Part shown: piece after piece, positions 18,297-27,909 of the stretch | How the letters are laid out: the number at the start of each line of letters is the position of its first letter | Position numbering within the stretch: position 1 is the first letter of the stretch | Assembly (NCBI RefSeq): GCF_000463155.2 | Contig: NZ_AWFZ01000028.1 | Span: 778,910 to 842,909, forward strand | Origin: Siccibacter turicensis LMG 23730 | GTDB lineage: Bacteria; Pseudomonadota; Gammaproteobacteria; Enterobacterales; Enterobacteriaceae | Direction of reading: 5' to 3' | DNA length: 64,000 nucleotides | Notes under the pieces: generated by a model | What the model saw: only the letters and a program-made list of their open reading frames with translations | Told to the model about the DNA's origin: nothing | Database searches by the model: none | Program-made: the position numbers and the translations under genes

Positions 18297-20954
18297 CTAC
18301 CCTTTAACGTGATCCACGCGGCTGACGCGTTTGCCGTCAGGGCTGACGCTACGCACCTGCACGGCACCGCTAACCGTCGGGCGCTGTTTATCGTCATAGC
18401 GCTGCCAGTTTTTGCCCCCGTCGGTGGAGTACTCCACGGCCAGACCCGGCAGGCTGATGTTCGCCGCCAGCTTGCCGCCGACGATACGCGCCCCCGGCAC
18501 CGGCAGACGGTACTGCACGCCGGCTTTATCCAGCTTCGCCAGCTCGCGGCTGCCGATAATCCCGGCGAAGCGCGCCCAGTCCTGGGCCAGCGCCTTCACG
18601 TCCACAAAATGCGTTTCACCGCCTTTGTATTCGCGCCCGACGGTATAGTCCTGCTCCCACGCTGCGCGATGCCATGCCCGCTCGGCAACGGCAATCAGAC
18701 GCGGGTAGATCATGTACTCCATCTGCTTGTCGGTGCGTACCACCTCGCTCCACAGCTGCGCCGACAGGCCATAGGCGCCGGGCCACGGCTTATCGGATGT
18801 GGCGCTGAAGGCGTTACCGTCGCGATCCACAGAGGTTTCGGCATTCTGCGGCAGGTTATCCGGCGCGAAGCTGAAGATTTTCCGCTCGTCGCTAAAGCGC
18901 GTGCCCCAGTAGTAGCCGCTCTCCTGCGGGTTCACCTCGTTCGGGAAATCGAGATAGACGTAGTCCGGGTTGGAGATCACCACGCGGAACCCTTTGTTCG
19001 CCCAGTCGTTCGCCGTGTCAAACCCGCCCCAGTAGAGGGTGTCCCAGAAGTTAACGTTCACGTGTCGGGTGCCGAATACGCTCGCGTCTTTGGCATCCTT
19101 CAGGCCATCCTGCCAGGCCTGCATCGCCTCAATGCCGTGAGCGTTAACCAGCTTGCTGACCTCTACGCCGAAATAGCTCGAGAGATGATCCACATCCGCC
19201 ACCGTGCCCGCTTTCACCATTTTCTGGCAGGCCGCCGACTTCGCCCAAGGCTTATCCTGAATGCTCTGGTCAATGACGCCCTTCCCGGCTTCCGGCCTGG
19301 TTTTATCGGTATAGCCGGTGCCGAGATAGATGTTTTTCGCCTCGTCGCCGCCAAAGTGCCAGGTGGTGAGCGGCTGACCGGCCTCACGGTGCATCCGCTG
19401 AATTTCACCGATGACTTTATCCACGAACCGGCCCGATGCCTCCAGGCACGGGTTGAGATACCCGGTGCGGTTGTAGTACTGCACGCCGGTGGTGTTGGAG
19501 GTGTCGGTCGGGTCGAGCAGACGGAATTCGCCGGCGCCCTTCTCGTCACCCGCCTTCATCAGCCGATCGTAGCGCGCCTCCATGGCCATTACCGCAGCAC
19601 GGGCGTGGGCGGGCATGTCGATCTCCGGAATCACCTCGATCTGCCGGGCGGCAGCGTACTTCACGATGTCGATGTAGTCCGCGCGGGTGAAGAACCCGCT
19701 GCCGTTATTGCTGGTGTCCGGCCCGGAGCCAAGCTGAGGCAGCAGGCAGGTCCTCTCGCTCAGATCGTGGCAGCGTCTGCCGCCCACCTCCGTCAGCTCT
19801 GACAGACCCGGGATCTCAATGCGCCAGCCTTCATCGTCGCTCAGGTGGAAGTGGAATTTATTCAGCTTGTACGCGCCCATCTGATCCAGCAGCCGCAGCA
19901 CTGCCGCTTTGGTGTGGAAGTTTCGCCCCACGTCCAGATGAATGGCGCGGTAGTCAAAGCGCGGCGCATCGCTGGCTTCCAGCGCGGGGATGGTTGGCGC
20001 GCCGTTCGCCGGGATCAGGGAGAGCAGCGATTGCAGGCCATAAAACACCCCGGCCCGATCGATGCCGGTGACCACGGCTTCATGCTTGCCAATCTTCAGC
20101 CGGTAGGCGCCCGGCTTTGCCATCTCGCCGCTGAAGGCATCGGCTGCTATCGCGGTACGCACCGGCCAGCGCCCCTCGGTATTCACCCCAAGCTGCGTGA
20201 AGCGCTGCCGTATCGCCTGCTGGCTCTCCGACGACAGCGCGGCAAGATCGAGTTTCACCCCCAGGGCCAGATCGATATCCTGCCCCTGAACATGGAGAGT
20301 CAGCGGCGTCGGCACAATCTGACCGCGCAGCGCCGGGGCGTTAAGCACCTTCACCTCACTGTTTTTGTCAAAGCGCGCTTCGGCCGTCATCAGCACGTTT
20401 TTGTCATCCGGGGTGCGCTTCCACTGCTCGCCGAGCGGAGTGACAAACTGCGTCAGATCGTCGGTGTCGGTACTGGCGATGGTTTTTGGCGTGGCGTCAT
20501 CGGCGGTGACATACCAGCGCGGCAGCACATCGGTGATAAACAGCTGCCAGTACTCGTTGACGATGGGAATGACGGTCTGCTGCCCGGCGGGAAAGCCGGT
20601 GAAGGCGTCGGTAGGCTCCAGCTTGTGCAGATCGCCCATCACGTGGGTAACCCGGAACTGCGGATTATCGACGCGCAGGATGCGGCGGATGCTGTGAAAC
20701 CAGATGGTCCACTCCCGGTCGGTGACCGCGTCGCCGTTATTGGTCAGGGTAAGGGTGGCTTTATTGCACGACGCCCAGTCGGCGCCGAGCGCGGCGCAGT
20801 CCACGCCATGCTGTGCGGCATGGTTATCATTGATGGTGTAGTTGAGGGTAAATGTGCTGATGCTGTCGACGGTCTCCTGTCCGGCCAGCACCACACCGCT
20901 GCCCAGCAAGCCCATCAGCGCCGAAGCGACCACGCTCAGATTGAATGCTTTCAT
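18297..20954 (-). CDS. chb: Chitobiase (GH20 beta-N-acetylhexosaminidase)
   Basis: The 885-residue protein hydrolyses chitobiose and short chito-oligosaccharides to GlcNAc, probably in the periplasm or on the cell surface. A signal peptide (MKAFNLSVVASALMGLLGSGVVLA) is followed by a carbohydrate-binding N-terminal domain, the GH20 catalytic barrel with the acid/base pair D537-E538 in HFGGDEAKN, and a C-terminal immunoglobulin-like domain. I start at ATG 20954, preceded by AAAGGACGTGAC. Length equals that of the Serratia marcescens enzyme as I recall it. It follows chiP by about 100 bases on the same strand, in the position taken by chiQ in E. coli. Released GlcNAc would enter through NagE. 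Confidence 0.93.
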   Translation of the reverse strand: MKAFNLSVVASALMGLLGSGVVLAGQETVDSISTFTLNYTINDNHAAQHGVDCAALGADWASCNKATLTLTNNGDAVTDREWTIWFHSIRRILRVDNPQFRVTHVMGDLHKLEPTDAFTGFPAGQQTVIPIVNEYWQLFITDVLPRWYVTADDATPKTIASTDTDDLTQFVTPLGEQWKRTPDDKNVLMTAEARFDKNSEVKVLNAPALRGQIVPTPLTLHVQGQDIDLALGVKLDLAALSSESQQAIRQRFTQLGVNTEGRWPVRTAIAADAFSGEMAKPGAYRLKIGKHEAVVTGIDRAGVFYGLQSLLSLIPANGAPTIPALEASDAPRFDYRAIHLDVGRNFHTKAAVLRLLDQMGAYKLNKFHFHLSDDEGWRIEIPGLSELTEVGGRRCHDLSERTCLLPQLGSGPDTSNNGSGFFTRADYIDIVKYAAARQIEVIPEIDMPAHARAAVMAMEARYDRLMKAGDEKGAGEFRLLDPTDTSNTTGVQYYNRTGYLNPCLEASGRFVDKVIGEIQRMHREAGQPLTTWHFGGDEAKNIYLGTGYTDKTRPEAGKGVIDQSIQDKPWAKSAACQKMVKAGTVADVDHLSSYFGVEVSKLVNAHGIEAMQAWQDGLKDAKDASVFGTRHVNVNFWDTLYWGGFDTANDWANKGFRVVISNPDYVYLDFPNEVNPQESGYYWGTRFSDERKIFSFAPDNLPQNAETSVDRDGNAFSATSDKPWPGAYGLSAQLWSEVVRTDKQMEYMIYPRLIAVAERAWHRAAWEQDYTVGREYKGGETHFVDVKALAQDWARFAGIIGSRELAKLDKAGVQYRLPVPGARIVGGKLAANISLPGLAVEYSTDGGKNWQRYDDKQRPTVSGAVQVRSVSPDGKRVSRVDHVKG

Positions 20955-21056
20955 GTCACGTCCTTTGAGTCTCTGATTGTTGATGCGGTGGCGCGGCCGG
21001 CGGGCAACACGCCACCTGCGCAACCCGATACCGCGCGGGCTGCGCACCGGTAAGGG

Positions 21057-22466
21057 TTACAGCAGGGTGAAAGGCGCTATCACCATGAACTTCACGTCGC
21101 GTTCGTCCTGGAAAATATTGCCATACCCGCCGCCGTAGCTGGGAATGTCGGAGTGGTTGTCGTACTGGGTGAAGTGGAGTTTGAACAGCGTGCCTTTGGC
21201 GCGCCCGTCCTGCACGGTGTAGGACGCATCCAGGCTGTAGGCCGACTCCTTGATTTTATTGGCGGCAATCCCCTGCCGGTCACCGTTGGCATCCAGCGCC
21301 CAGCTTGCCGGTTTGGCATCCCAGGCGTAGACGTAAGAGGCGCCCACAGCCCAGCCGGCAAGATCCCAGTGGCTGAGATCGTACATGGCACCGAAGAACA
21401 GGGCTTTCTCCCCGTTGGCGTTAAAGTCGGAGCGGTTATCCCACCAGATGTCCAGCCGACCGTTGGAGGAGGCGTAGGTCGGGGTCATGCGCTGCAGGAA
21501 AAAGCCCTGCTGCCCCTCCGCTTTCACCATCGTGCCCTCAAGGCGCAGATCCACCGGCCCGGTTTTGTAGCCAACGGTCACGGCCTGGAGCCAGGCGGTG
21601 CCGTCATAGATGTCGTTGAGGGTGGCGTTATCGGCTTTATCGCGCGCACCGTAGAATTGATAGCTGGTCGAGAGCGGGCTGCCAGCGACCGGGAGCGTGT
21701 AGCTGGCTTTGGCAAAGTACTGATCGACAAACCCTTCCGCCTGGCCAAATGCCGCCTCCAGCACCAGATCGTTTTTAAAGTCGTACTTCGCGCCGAGCGA
21801 GTGCAGATAATCGACGCGGGTCACCCGATCGTTCTGGTAGAACCCGTCCATTTCGGTATGCCAGGGCGCTTTATAGCGGTTGGTCCACATGTACGAAAAG
21901 CTCAGCGCGCCAGCCTGACCATAATCGAGGTTCGCTCCGGCTTCGGCCCCCTGATAGGTGCCCGGCATAAAACTCCAGTGCGGTGCCAGCAGTGTTTGCC
22001 CGGTGGGCTGGATATACCCGGCCCGCGCCCAGACAGGACCGTATTTAAATTTCCCCGCCGCTTTATAGAGGCTGATCCCGCTTTTATCCCCGGACCACTC
22101 TTCGTCGTAGGCTTTATTACTGGAGGAGAAGGCTATTTCGTTGGGGTGGCCGCTGTCGCCATTTTCCGCCATCTCAATTGCCGTAAAGGCGGCGATATCC
22201 AGACCAACGGTATCGGCAATAAAGCCAGACTGAAAATCGAGATTGCCGTTCCAGGTGGCGTGAGAGAGGTTGGTTTTGTATTTATCGTGGTCAGTGACGT
22301 CTTTACGGTCGCGCTCGCGCTGCCAGTAATAGATGCCGCCGGTCAGGGTGGAATCATCAATGAAACCCGCGGCCAGCGCCGCGGAGCCTGGGGTAAAACC
22401 GGTAAGCGCTGTCGCACCGGCAATAGCCAGCGTCAGCGCACGACGTCTGAAAGCAAACGCGCGCAT
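21057..22466 (-). CDS. chiP: Chitoporin ChiP (OprD-family outer-membrane porin)
   Basis: This 469-residue outer-membrane channel takes up chito-oligosaccharides. A signal peptide (to about residue 32, ...[12 protein letters not shown]) is followed by alternating amphipathic strands and a C-terminal aromatic-rich strand ending [10 protein letters not shown]. It matches E. coli ChiP (YbfM). The ATG at 22466 is preceded by AAAGAGGAATTTC, which is both ribosome-binding site and the sRNA target described separately. Expression should be induced when GlcNAc-6-P releases NagC and chito-oligosaccharides relieve ChiX repression. Confidence 0.93.
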   Translation of the reverse strand: MRAFAFRRRALTLAIAGATALTGFTPGSAALAAGFIDDSTLTGGIYYWQRERDRKDVTDHDKYKTNLSHATWNGNLDFQSGFIADTVGLDIAAFTAIEMAENGDSGHPNEIAFSSSNKAYDEEWSGDKSGISLYKAAGKFKYGPVWARAGYIQPTGQTLLAPHWSFMPGTYQGAEAGANLDYGQAGALSFSYMWTNRYKAPWHTEMDGFYQNDRVTRVDYLHSLGAKYDFKNDLVLEAAFGQAEGFVDQYFAKASYTLPVAGSPLSTSYQFYGARDKADNATLNDIYDGTAWLQAVTVGYKTGPVDLRLEGTMVKAEGQQGFFLQRMTPTYASSNGRLDIWWDNRSDFNANGEKALFFGAMYDLSHWDLAGWAVGASYVYAWDAKPASWALDANGDRQGIAANKIKESAYSLDASYTVQDGRAKGTLFKLHFTQYDNHSDIPSYGGGYGNIFQDERDVKFMVIAPFTLL

Positions 22467-22469
22467 GGT

Positions 22470-22485
22470 GAAATTCCTCTTTGAC
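22470..22485 (-). promoter_or_regulatory. ChiX sRNA pairing site covering the chiP ribosome-binding site
   Basis: On the mRNA strand the 16 bases GTCAAAGAGGAATTTC directly precede the chiP start. They are the perfect complement of the seed region of ChiX (MicM) as I remember it from E. coli and Salmonella. Pairing would hide the AAGAGGA Shine-Dalgarno and silence chiP. chiX itself is not in this window. Confidence 0.85.
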
Positions 22486-22577
22486 GAAAATAACGCCCGA
22501 CGCGAAAGGGCCAGGCAAAAAAAATAAAAAAGTTTAAAGGCAGCGAGCCCAAAATGTGGCGCACTGCCTGACGAAGC

Positions 22578-22600
22578 TTATTTTTCGCGTCGCGAATTAT
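22578..22600. promoter_or_regulatory. Candidate NagC operator, promoter-proximal to chiP
   Basis: TTATTTTTCGCGTCGCGAATTA has the TTATTT-CG-CG-AATTA plan of NagC sites, about 110 bases upstream of the chiP start codon. The operator consensus is from memory. Confidence 0.6.
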
Positions 22601-22802
22601 CAATTATTTTTGCAGAGGATTATCAGGAATATGACCACGAGCACATAATTGTACGGATTTGGAAACATATACCGGCGCAGGTTAAAAAAAGGCGTTAAAC
22701 CAGGAATATAGCGTATATATAGGGCGAAAATGACGTTAAAAGCGAGGAAGAATAAATTGATTAAAATAATGAATAACGGCGGGATTATTGAGTAAAGCGA
22801 TA

Positions 22803-22826
22803 AAATAATTTGCGTCGCGAAGTTAA
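22803..22826. promoter_or_regulatory. Candidate NagC operator, distal to chiP
   Basis: AATAATTTGCGTCGCGAAGTTAA shares the GCGTCGCGAA core with the proximal site about 225 bases away. Two sites at such spacing would permit NagC looping, as is known between nagE and nagB. Confidence 0.5.
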
Positions 22827-22854
22827 CCGGTAATCGCTTTGAAGGAATACTGGC

Positions 22855-22884
22855 AAAAAAAACGCCGCAGAGCGCGGCGTTTTT
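22855..22884 (-). terminator. Terminator of glnS
   Basis: On the minus strand ACGCCGC / GCGGCGT pair around a five-base loop and are followed by seven or eight T. It lies about 20 bases after the glnS stop. Confidence 0.88.
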
Positions 22885-22902
22885 ACAGCAGAACAACGAG
22901 GG

Positions 22903-24570
22903 TTATTCGCCCGCTTTCGCCCAGGTGTCACGCAGACCAACGGTGCGGTTAAACACCAGTTTGTCAGCGGTGGCATAGCGGCTGTCGAGGCAGAAGTAGC
23001 CTTCGCGTTCGAACTGATACGCGACGCCTGACGCGGCCTCTTTCAGGCTCGGTTCCGCAAAGCCCTGACAGATCACCAGCGATTCCGGGTTGATGGTGGC
23101 GAGGAAGTCCTCTGCCGCACCCGGATTAGGGACGCTGAACAGGCGATCGTAGAGGCGGATCTCAACCGGCAGCGCGTGCGCAGCGCTGACCCAGTGGATA
23201 ACGCCCTTCACTTTACGGCCGTCGGCAGGATCTTTACTCAGCGTGTCGGCGTCGTAAGAGCAGAAAATGGTGGTGATGTTGCCTTCAGCGTCTTTCTCCA
23301 CGCGTTCGGCTTTGATCACGTAGGCGTTGCGCAGGCGAACTTCTTTACCCAGCACCAGACGCTTGTACTGCTTGTTCGCCTCTTCGCGGAAGTCCGCACG
23401 ATCGATCCAGATTTCACCGCTGAACGGCACTTCACGCGTGCCCATCTCCGGCTTGTTAGGATGGTTCGGCATGGCAACGATTTCCGTCTCTCCCTGCGGG
23501 TAGTTTTCGATAACCAGCTTAACCGGATCGATAACCGCCATCGCGCGCGGCGCGTTCTCGTTGAGATCCTCACGGATGCAGGCTTCCAGCGCGGCCATTT
23601 CCACGGTGTTGTCCTGCTTGGTCACGCCAATGCGTTTGCAGAACTCACGGATGGAGGCCGCGGTGTAACCACGACGACGCAGCCCGGAGATGGTCGGCAT
23701 ACGCGGATCGTCCCAGCCTTCTACGTGCTTATCGGTCACCAGCAGGTTCAGCTTGCGCTTGGACATCACGGTGTATTCCAGATTCAGGCGCGAGAATTCG
23801 TACTGACGCGGATGAACCGGAATGGTGATGTTGTCCAGTACCCAGTCATACAGTCGACGGTTGTCCTGGAACTCCAGCGTACACAGCGAGTGGGTGATCC
23901 CTTCCAGCGCATCGGAGATGCAGTGGGTGAAGTCGTACATCGGGTAGATGCACCACTTGTTGCCGGTCTGGTGATGCTCGGCAAACTTAATGCGGTACAG
24001 CACCGGATCGCGCATCACGATAAACGGCGACGCCATATCGATTTTGGCACGCAGGCAGGCTTTCCCTTCGGCAAACTCACCGGCACGCATTTTTTCGAAC
24101 AGCGCCAGGTTCTCTTCCACGCTGCGATCGCGGTATGGGCTGTTTTTGCCCGGCGCAGTCAGGGTGCCGCGGTGCTCGCGGATCTCTTCCGGAGAGAGCT
24201 CGTCAACGTAGGCCAGGCCTTTGGTGATCAGCTCTACCGCATACTGATACAGCTGGTCGAAATAGTTCGAGGAGTAGCGCACATCGCCTGACCAGTGAAA
24301 GCCCAGCCACTGCACGTCATTTTTAATCGACTCAACAAACTCGATATCTTCTTTAACCGGGTTGGTGTCGTCGAAACGCAGGTTGCACTGGCCCTGGTAG
24401 TCTTCGGCGATGCCGAAGTTCAGGCAGATGGATTTAGCATGGCCGATATGCAGGTAGCCGTTCGGCTCCGGCGGGAATCGGGTGCAGATTGTGGTGTGTT
24501 TACCACTGGACAGATCTTCATCAATAATCTGACGAATAAAGTTAGTCGGGCGGGCTTCTGCCTCACTCAT
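22903..24570 (-). CDS. glnS: Glutaminyl-tRNA synthetase
   Basis: The 555-residue class I synthetase charges tRNA-Gln; three such tRNAs are encoded at 33495-33909. It has the HIGH motif in [14 protein letters not shown] (about residues 34-47), the KMSKS-equivalent VMSKRKL, and the two C-terminal anticodon-binding beta barrels. I start at ATG 24570 ([11 protein letters not shown]), identical to E. coli; a frame open to 24729 adds 53 unsupported residues. It is transcribed alone and ends in a strong terminator before the chiP region. Confidence 0.98.
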   Translation of the reverse strand: MSEAEARPTNFIRQIIDEDLSSGKHTTICTRFPPEPNGYLHIGHAKSICLNFGIAEDYQGQCNLRFDDTNPVKEDIEFVESIKNDVQWLGFHWSGDVRYSSNYFDQLYQYAVELITKGLAYVDELSPEEIREHRGTLTAPGKNSPYRDRSVEENLALFEKMRAGEFAEGKACLRAKIDMASPFIVMRDPVLYRIKFAEHHQTGNKWCIYPMYDFTHCISDALEGITHSLCTLEFQDNRRLYDWVLDNITIPVHPRQYEFSRLNLEYTVMSKRKLNLLVTDKHVEGWDDPRMPTISGLRRRGYTAASIREFCKRIGVTKQDNTVEMAALEACIREDLNENAPRAMAVIDPVKLVIENYPQGETEIVAMPNHPNKPEMGTREVPFSGEIWIDRADFREEANKQYKRLVLGKEVRLRNAYVIKAERVEKDAEGNITTIFCSYDADTLSKDPADGRKVKGVIHWVSAAHALPVEIRLYDRLFSVPNPGAAEDFLATINPESLVICQGFAEPSLKEAASGVAYQFEREGYFCLDSRYATADKLVFNRTVGLRDTWAKAGE

Positions 24571-24686
24571 CGCAGCTTCCTCAAGGCGTGAACATCGTTT
24601 AACGGTGCATGATCTTATAACCGGCGATGTGAAACAACTGTTTGTTGCAGAAAAACGCGGGGAGCCGCTTCGGCGCGGGGCGGCAA

Positions 24687-24717
24687 TAAAAAAAGCGGCG
24701 GGATAATCCCGCCGCTT
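24687..24717 (-). terminator. Terminator of nagE
   Basis: GCGGCGGGATTATCCCGCCGC on the minus strand forms an eight-pair stem followed by seven T. It is 30 bases downstream of nagE. Confidence 0.88.
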
Positions 24718-24744
24718 CAGGCAAAGCACATGACTCAGGAACGA

Positions 24745-26763
24745 TTATTTGCCTTTAATCTCGAACAGCGGCGTTTGCCCCGCGACCACCAACCCACGAG
24801 CCGTCACCACCAGCGCGCTGAAGTCGTCGATGTTGCTGCATACCACCGGGCTAATCATTGAGCGCGCGTTCGCATTCAGGAAAGCAAGATCCATCTCCAG
24901 AACAGGCTGACCCGCAACCACCTCAGCACCCTCTTCTACCAGGCGTGAGAAGCCCTGACCGTTGAGCGACACGGTGTCGATACCCATGTGCACCACGATC
25001 TCCGCGCCGTTCTCCGTTTCAAGACAGAACGCGTGGTTGGTGTTGAAGATTTTAACAATGGTGCCCGCGGCCGGTGCCACCACCCGATTGCCGGTCGGTT
25101 TCACCGCCACGCCGTCGCCCACCGCTTTACTGGCAAAGGCTTCGTCCGGGACCTGATCCAGCGGCACCACTTCACCGCTTACCGGCGATACCAGCGCGGC
25201 GATGATCGGGCCGTTCGGTACTGCCTGCGGCTTCACGTCCGCCACCGGTGCGGCGACAGGCGCGGCCTGCGCAGCCGGTACGTTGCCGAGGGTTTTCATC
25301 GCGTTAGCGATTTTCTCAGCCACAAAGCCGACGATGATCTGCACACTGGTTTTGTTCAGACGAATGACGCCGGTCGCGCCCAGGCGTTTCGCCAGGTTTT
25401 CGTTCACCAGCGACGAGTCTTTGACGTTCAGACGCAGACGCGTGATGCAGGCATCAATACCGGTCAGGTTGTCGGAACCGCCAACGGCAGCGATGTACTG
25501 ACGCGCCAGCTCGGAGGCATCCTGCTCGTCTTTCCCGCTCAGGCTCAGATCCTGACCATCCGCCTCGCTGCCGGCCACGGCCAGCTCACGACCCGGGGTC
25601 ATCAGGTTGAACTTGTTGATGGTGAAGCGGAATACCACGTAGTAGATAACGAAGAAGACCAGCCCCTGCGGGATGAGCATCCACCAGTGCGTTGCCAGCG
25701 GGTTACGCGATGACAGCACCATATCCACCAGCCCGGCGCTGAAGCCGAAGCCCGCAATCCAGTGCATGGTAGCCGCGATAAATACGGAGATCCCCGTCAG
25801 CACGGCGTGGATCACATACAGCACTGGCGCTACGAACATAAAGGAGAATTCGAGCGGTTCGGTGATACCGGTAAAGAACGCGGCAAAGGCACCGGCCATC
25901 ATGATACCCAGCACTTTGGCTTTGTTCTCGGGACGTGCGCAGTGATAAATCGCCAGCGCGGCACCCGGCAGGCCAAACATCATGATCGGGAAGAAGCCCG
26001 CCTGATAACGACCGGTAATCCCCACTACCGCTTTACCGGCTTCGATGGACTGTGCGCCGCCGAGGAAGTTCGGAATGTCGTTGATACCGGCAACGTCGAA
26101 CCAGAACACGGAGTTCAGCGCATGGTGCAGACCAACCGGGATCAGCAGGCGGTTGAAGAACGCGTAGACGCCCGCGCCAACTGAGCCCATCTTCTGAATA
26201 TGCTCACCGAAGTTCACCAGGCCGCTGAACACCATCGGCCAGATGTACATCATGATGAACGCCACCACGATCATCACAAACGACGTGAGGATCGGCACCA
26301 GACGGCGGCCGCTAAAGAAGGAGAGCGCTTTCGGCAGTTCGACGGTACTGAAACGGTTGTAGAGCTCGGCGGCGATAATCCCCACCATGATGCCCACGAA
26401 CTGGTTTTTGATTTTCCCGAACGCAGGCGGAACCATGTCTGCCGGGATTTTCTGGATCATAGCCACCGCTGCCGGCGAGCACAGGGTAGTGAGAACCAGG
26501 AAGCCGACGAAGCCAGCAAGTGCCGCCGCGCCGTCTTTATCTTTGGACATACCGTATGCCACACCTACGGCAAAGAGTACGCCCATGTTGTCAATGATGG
26601 CGGAACCGGACTGGATGAACAGCGCAGCGAGCGCGTTATCTCCCCCCCAGCCAACCGGGTCGATCCAGTAGCCGACGCCCATCAAAATGGCCGCGGCAGG
26701 CAGCGTGGCCACGGGCACCATGAGTGCGCGGCCAATACGTTGTAAATAACCTAGAATGCTCAC
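24745..26763 (-). CDS. nagE: N-acetylglucosamine PTS permease, EIICBA
   Basis: The 672-residue inner-membrane protein imports and phosphorylates GlcNAc. Order: EIIC membrane domain (to about residue 385), EIIB with the phospho-cysteine in GIDACITRLRL, a proline/alanine linker, and EIIA with the phospho-histidine in VVHMGIDT. I choose the GTG at 26763 (MSILGYLQRIGRALM), which has a GGGGGAATAAG ribosome-binding site; the ATG at 26808 has none. It is somewhat longer than the 648-residue E. coli protein, with extra residues in the EIIC part (YWIDPVGWGGDNA region), resembling the Klebsiella-type variant. It is divergent from nagB and shares its NagC control region. Confidence 0.95.
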   Translation of the reverse strand: MSILGYLQRIGRALMVPVATLPAAAILMGVGYWIDPVGWGGDNALAALFIQSGSAIIDNMGVLFAVGVAYGMSKDKDGAAALAGFVGFLVLTTLCSPAAVAMIQKIPADMVPPAFGKIKNQFVGIMVGIIAAELYNRFSTVELPKALSFFSGRRLVPILTSFVMIVVAFIMMYIWPMVFSGLVNFGEHIQKMGSVGAGVYAFFNRLLIPVGLHHALNSVFWFDVAGINDIPNFLGGAQSIEAGKAVVGITGRYQAGFFPIMMFGLPGAALAIYHCARPENKAKVLGIMMAGAFAAFFTGITEPLEFSFMFVAPVLYVIHAVLTGISVFIAATMHWIAGFGFSAGLVDMVLSSRNPLATHWWMLIPQGLVFFVIYYVVFRFTINKFNLMTPGRELAVAGSEADGQDLSLSGKDEQDASELARQYIAAVGGSDNLTGIDACITRLRLNVKDSSLVNENLAKRLGATGVIRLNKTSVQIIVGFVAEKIANAMKTLGNVPAAQAAPVAAPVADVKPQAVPNGPIIAALVSPVSGEVVPLDQVPDEAFASKAVGDGVAVKPTGNRVVAPAAGTIVKIFNTNHAFCLETENGAEIVVHMGIDTVSLNGQGFSRLVEEGAEVVAGQPVLEMDLAFLNANARSMISPVVCSNIDDFSALVVTARGLVVAGQTPLFEIKGK

Positions 26764-26830
26764 CTTATTCCCCCTATGAGACCCCGTTGAAGGCTTGTGT
26801 GAAGCCATGTTTCTTATTGTTTAACGGACC

Positions 26831-26852
26831 TGAAATCGCGGCGAATTATCAC
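26831..26852. promoter_or_regulatory. Candidate NagC operator, nagE side
   Basis: TGAAATCGCGGCGAATTATC carries the CG-rich centre and AATTA arm seen in the other candidates, about 70 bases upstream of the nagE start. Confidence 0.45.
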
Positions 26853-26874
26853 CTACCGACCGAGTGTCTGAAAA

Positions 26875-26896
26875 ATTAATTCGTATCGCAAATTAA
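26875..26896. promoter_or_regulatory. Candidate NagC operator, centre of nagE-nagB gap
   Basis: ATTAATTCGTATCGCAAATTAA is a good dyad (TTAATT...AAATTAA) with CG steps at the NagC-specific positions. Confidence 0.6.
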
Positions 26897-26967
26897 ACGC
26901 GCTTTTTTTGTGATCGTGATCGCCTGGTATCGCTTTTCCCCCTCCCTTTCTCTGGCTATCACCCAAA

Positions 26968-26990
26968 ACTTATTTTATCATTCAAAAAAT
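26968..26990. promoter_or_regulatory. Candidate NagC operator, nagB side
   Basis: ACTTATTTTATCATTCAAAAAA matches the E. coli nagB operator as I recall it, about 100 bases upstream of nagB. Confidence 0.65.
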
Positions 26991-27087
26991 CAATACAGAT
27001 TGAGCCCGGAAATGTGAACCAGGTTACGCTTAGGGTAGCCTTCTTCAATCCGCGTCCGCTGTTCTTTTTCGACCTGTGAGGTGAATG

Positions 27088-27888
27088 ATGAGACTGATTC
27101 CTTTGGCAACCGCCCAGCAAGTGGGTAAATGGGCCGCTCGCCATATCGTAAACCGTATCAACACGTTTGCACCGACTGCCGATCGCCCGTTTGTACTGGG
27201 CCTGCCAACCGGCGGTACCCCGATGGAAGCCTACAAAGCGCTGGTAGAAATGCATAAAGCGGGCCAGGTAAGCTTTAAGCACGTGGTGACCTTTAACATG
27301 GACGAATACGTCGGCCTGCCGAAGGAGCATCCGGAGAGCTACCACAGCTTCATGCACCGCAACTTCTTCGACCACGTGGATATTCTGCCGGAAAACATCA
27401 ACCTGCTGGATGGAAACGCACCGGATATCGACGAAGAGTGCCGTCGCTATGAGGAAAAAATTCGCGCCTACGGTAAAATCCATCTCTTCATGGGCGGTGT
27501 TGGCAACGACGGGCACATCGCGTTCAACGAGCCGGCCTCTTCGCTGGCCTCACGCACCCGCATCAAAACCCTGACCCATGATACCCGCGTGGCCAACTCG
27601 CGCTTCTTTGATGGCGACGTTAACCAGGTGCCAAAATACGCCCTGACCGTGGGTGTCGGTACGCTGCTGGATGCGCAGGAAGTGATGATTCTGGTGCTGG
27701 GCCATCAGAAAGCGCAGGCGTTGCAGGCGGCGGTTGAAGGCAACGTCAACCACATGTGGACCATCAGCTGTCTGCAGCTGCACCCGAAAGCGGTGGTAGT
27801 GTGCGACGAACCGTCAACCATGGAATTGAAAGTTAAGACGTTGAAGTATTTCAACGAATTAGAAGCAGAAAACATCAAAGGTCTTTAA
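27088..27888 (+). CDS. nagB: Glucosamine-6-phosphate deaminase
   Basis: The 266-residue enzyme converts GlcN-6-P to fructose-6-P and ammonia and is allosterically activated by GlcNAc-6-P. GLPTGGTP (about residues 36-43), FNMDEYVG with the catalytic aspartate, and [13 protein letters not shown] with the catalytic His are present. Two adjacent ATGs occur; the second (27088, MRLIPL) aligns with E. coli. It heads the nagBACD operon, with 21 bases to nagA. Confidence 0.97.
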   Translation: MRLIPLATAQQVGKWAARHIVNRINTFAPTADRPFVLGLPTGGTPMEAYKALVEMHKAGQVSFKHVVTFNMDEYVGLPKEHPESYHSFMHRNFFDHVDILPENINLLDGNAPDIDEECRRYEEKIRAYGKIHLFMGGVGNDGHIAFNEPASSLASRTRIKTLTHDTRVANSRFFDGDVNQVPKYALTVGVGTLLDAQEVMILVLGHQKAQALQAAVEGNVNHMWTISCLQLHPKAVVVCDEPSTMELKVKTLKYFNELEAENIKGL

Positions 27889-27909
27889 GCAGTTTACCGG
27901 GGGTAACCT

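Larger units (their letters stand above)
22486..22854 (-). promoter_or_regulatory. chiP upstream region, AT-rich, with two NagC-like operators
   Basis: The 436-base gap between chiP and glnS is unusually AT-rich. It carries two similar dyads centred on GCGTCGCGAA, one near chiP and one about 225 bases further upstream. No believable gene is present; a 98-residue frame here starts inside the glnS terminator. The chiP promoter must lie in this stretch but I cannot place it with confidence. Confidence 0.6.
26764..27087. promoter_or_regulatory. nagE-nagB divergent control region
   Basis: This 324-base gap separates nagE and nagBACD. It holds three candidate NagC operators, and TGTGATCGTGATCGCC (26910-26925) and TGTGAACCAGGTTACG (27014-27029) resemble CRP sites. 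In E. coli NagC binds both promoters and loops the DNA between them while CRP activates. The layout here is compatible with that, but the exact promoter elements were not resolved. Confidence 0.65.

Noticed and set aside
22600-22896. A 98-codon minus-strand frame with hydrophobic stretches between glnS and chiP
   Set aside because: Its start lies within the glnS terminator, it has no ribosome-binding site, and the hydrophobicity follows from AT-rich sequence; it also covers the distal NagC-like site.
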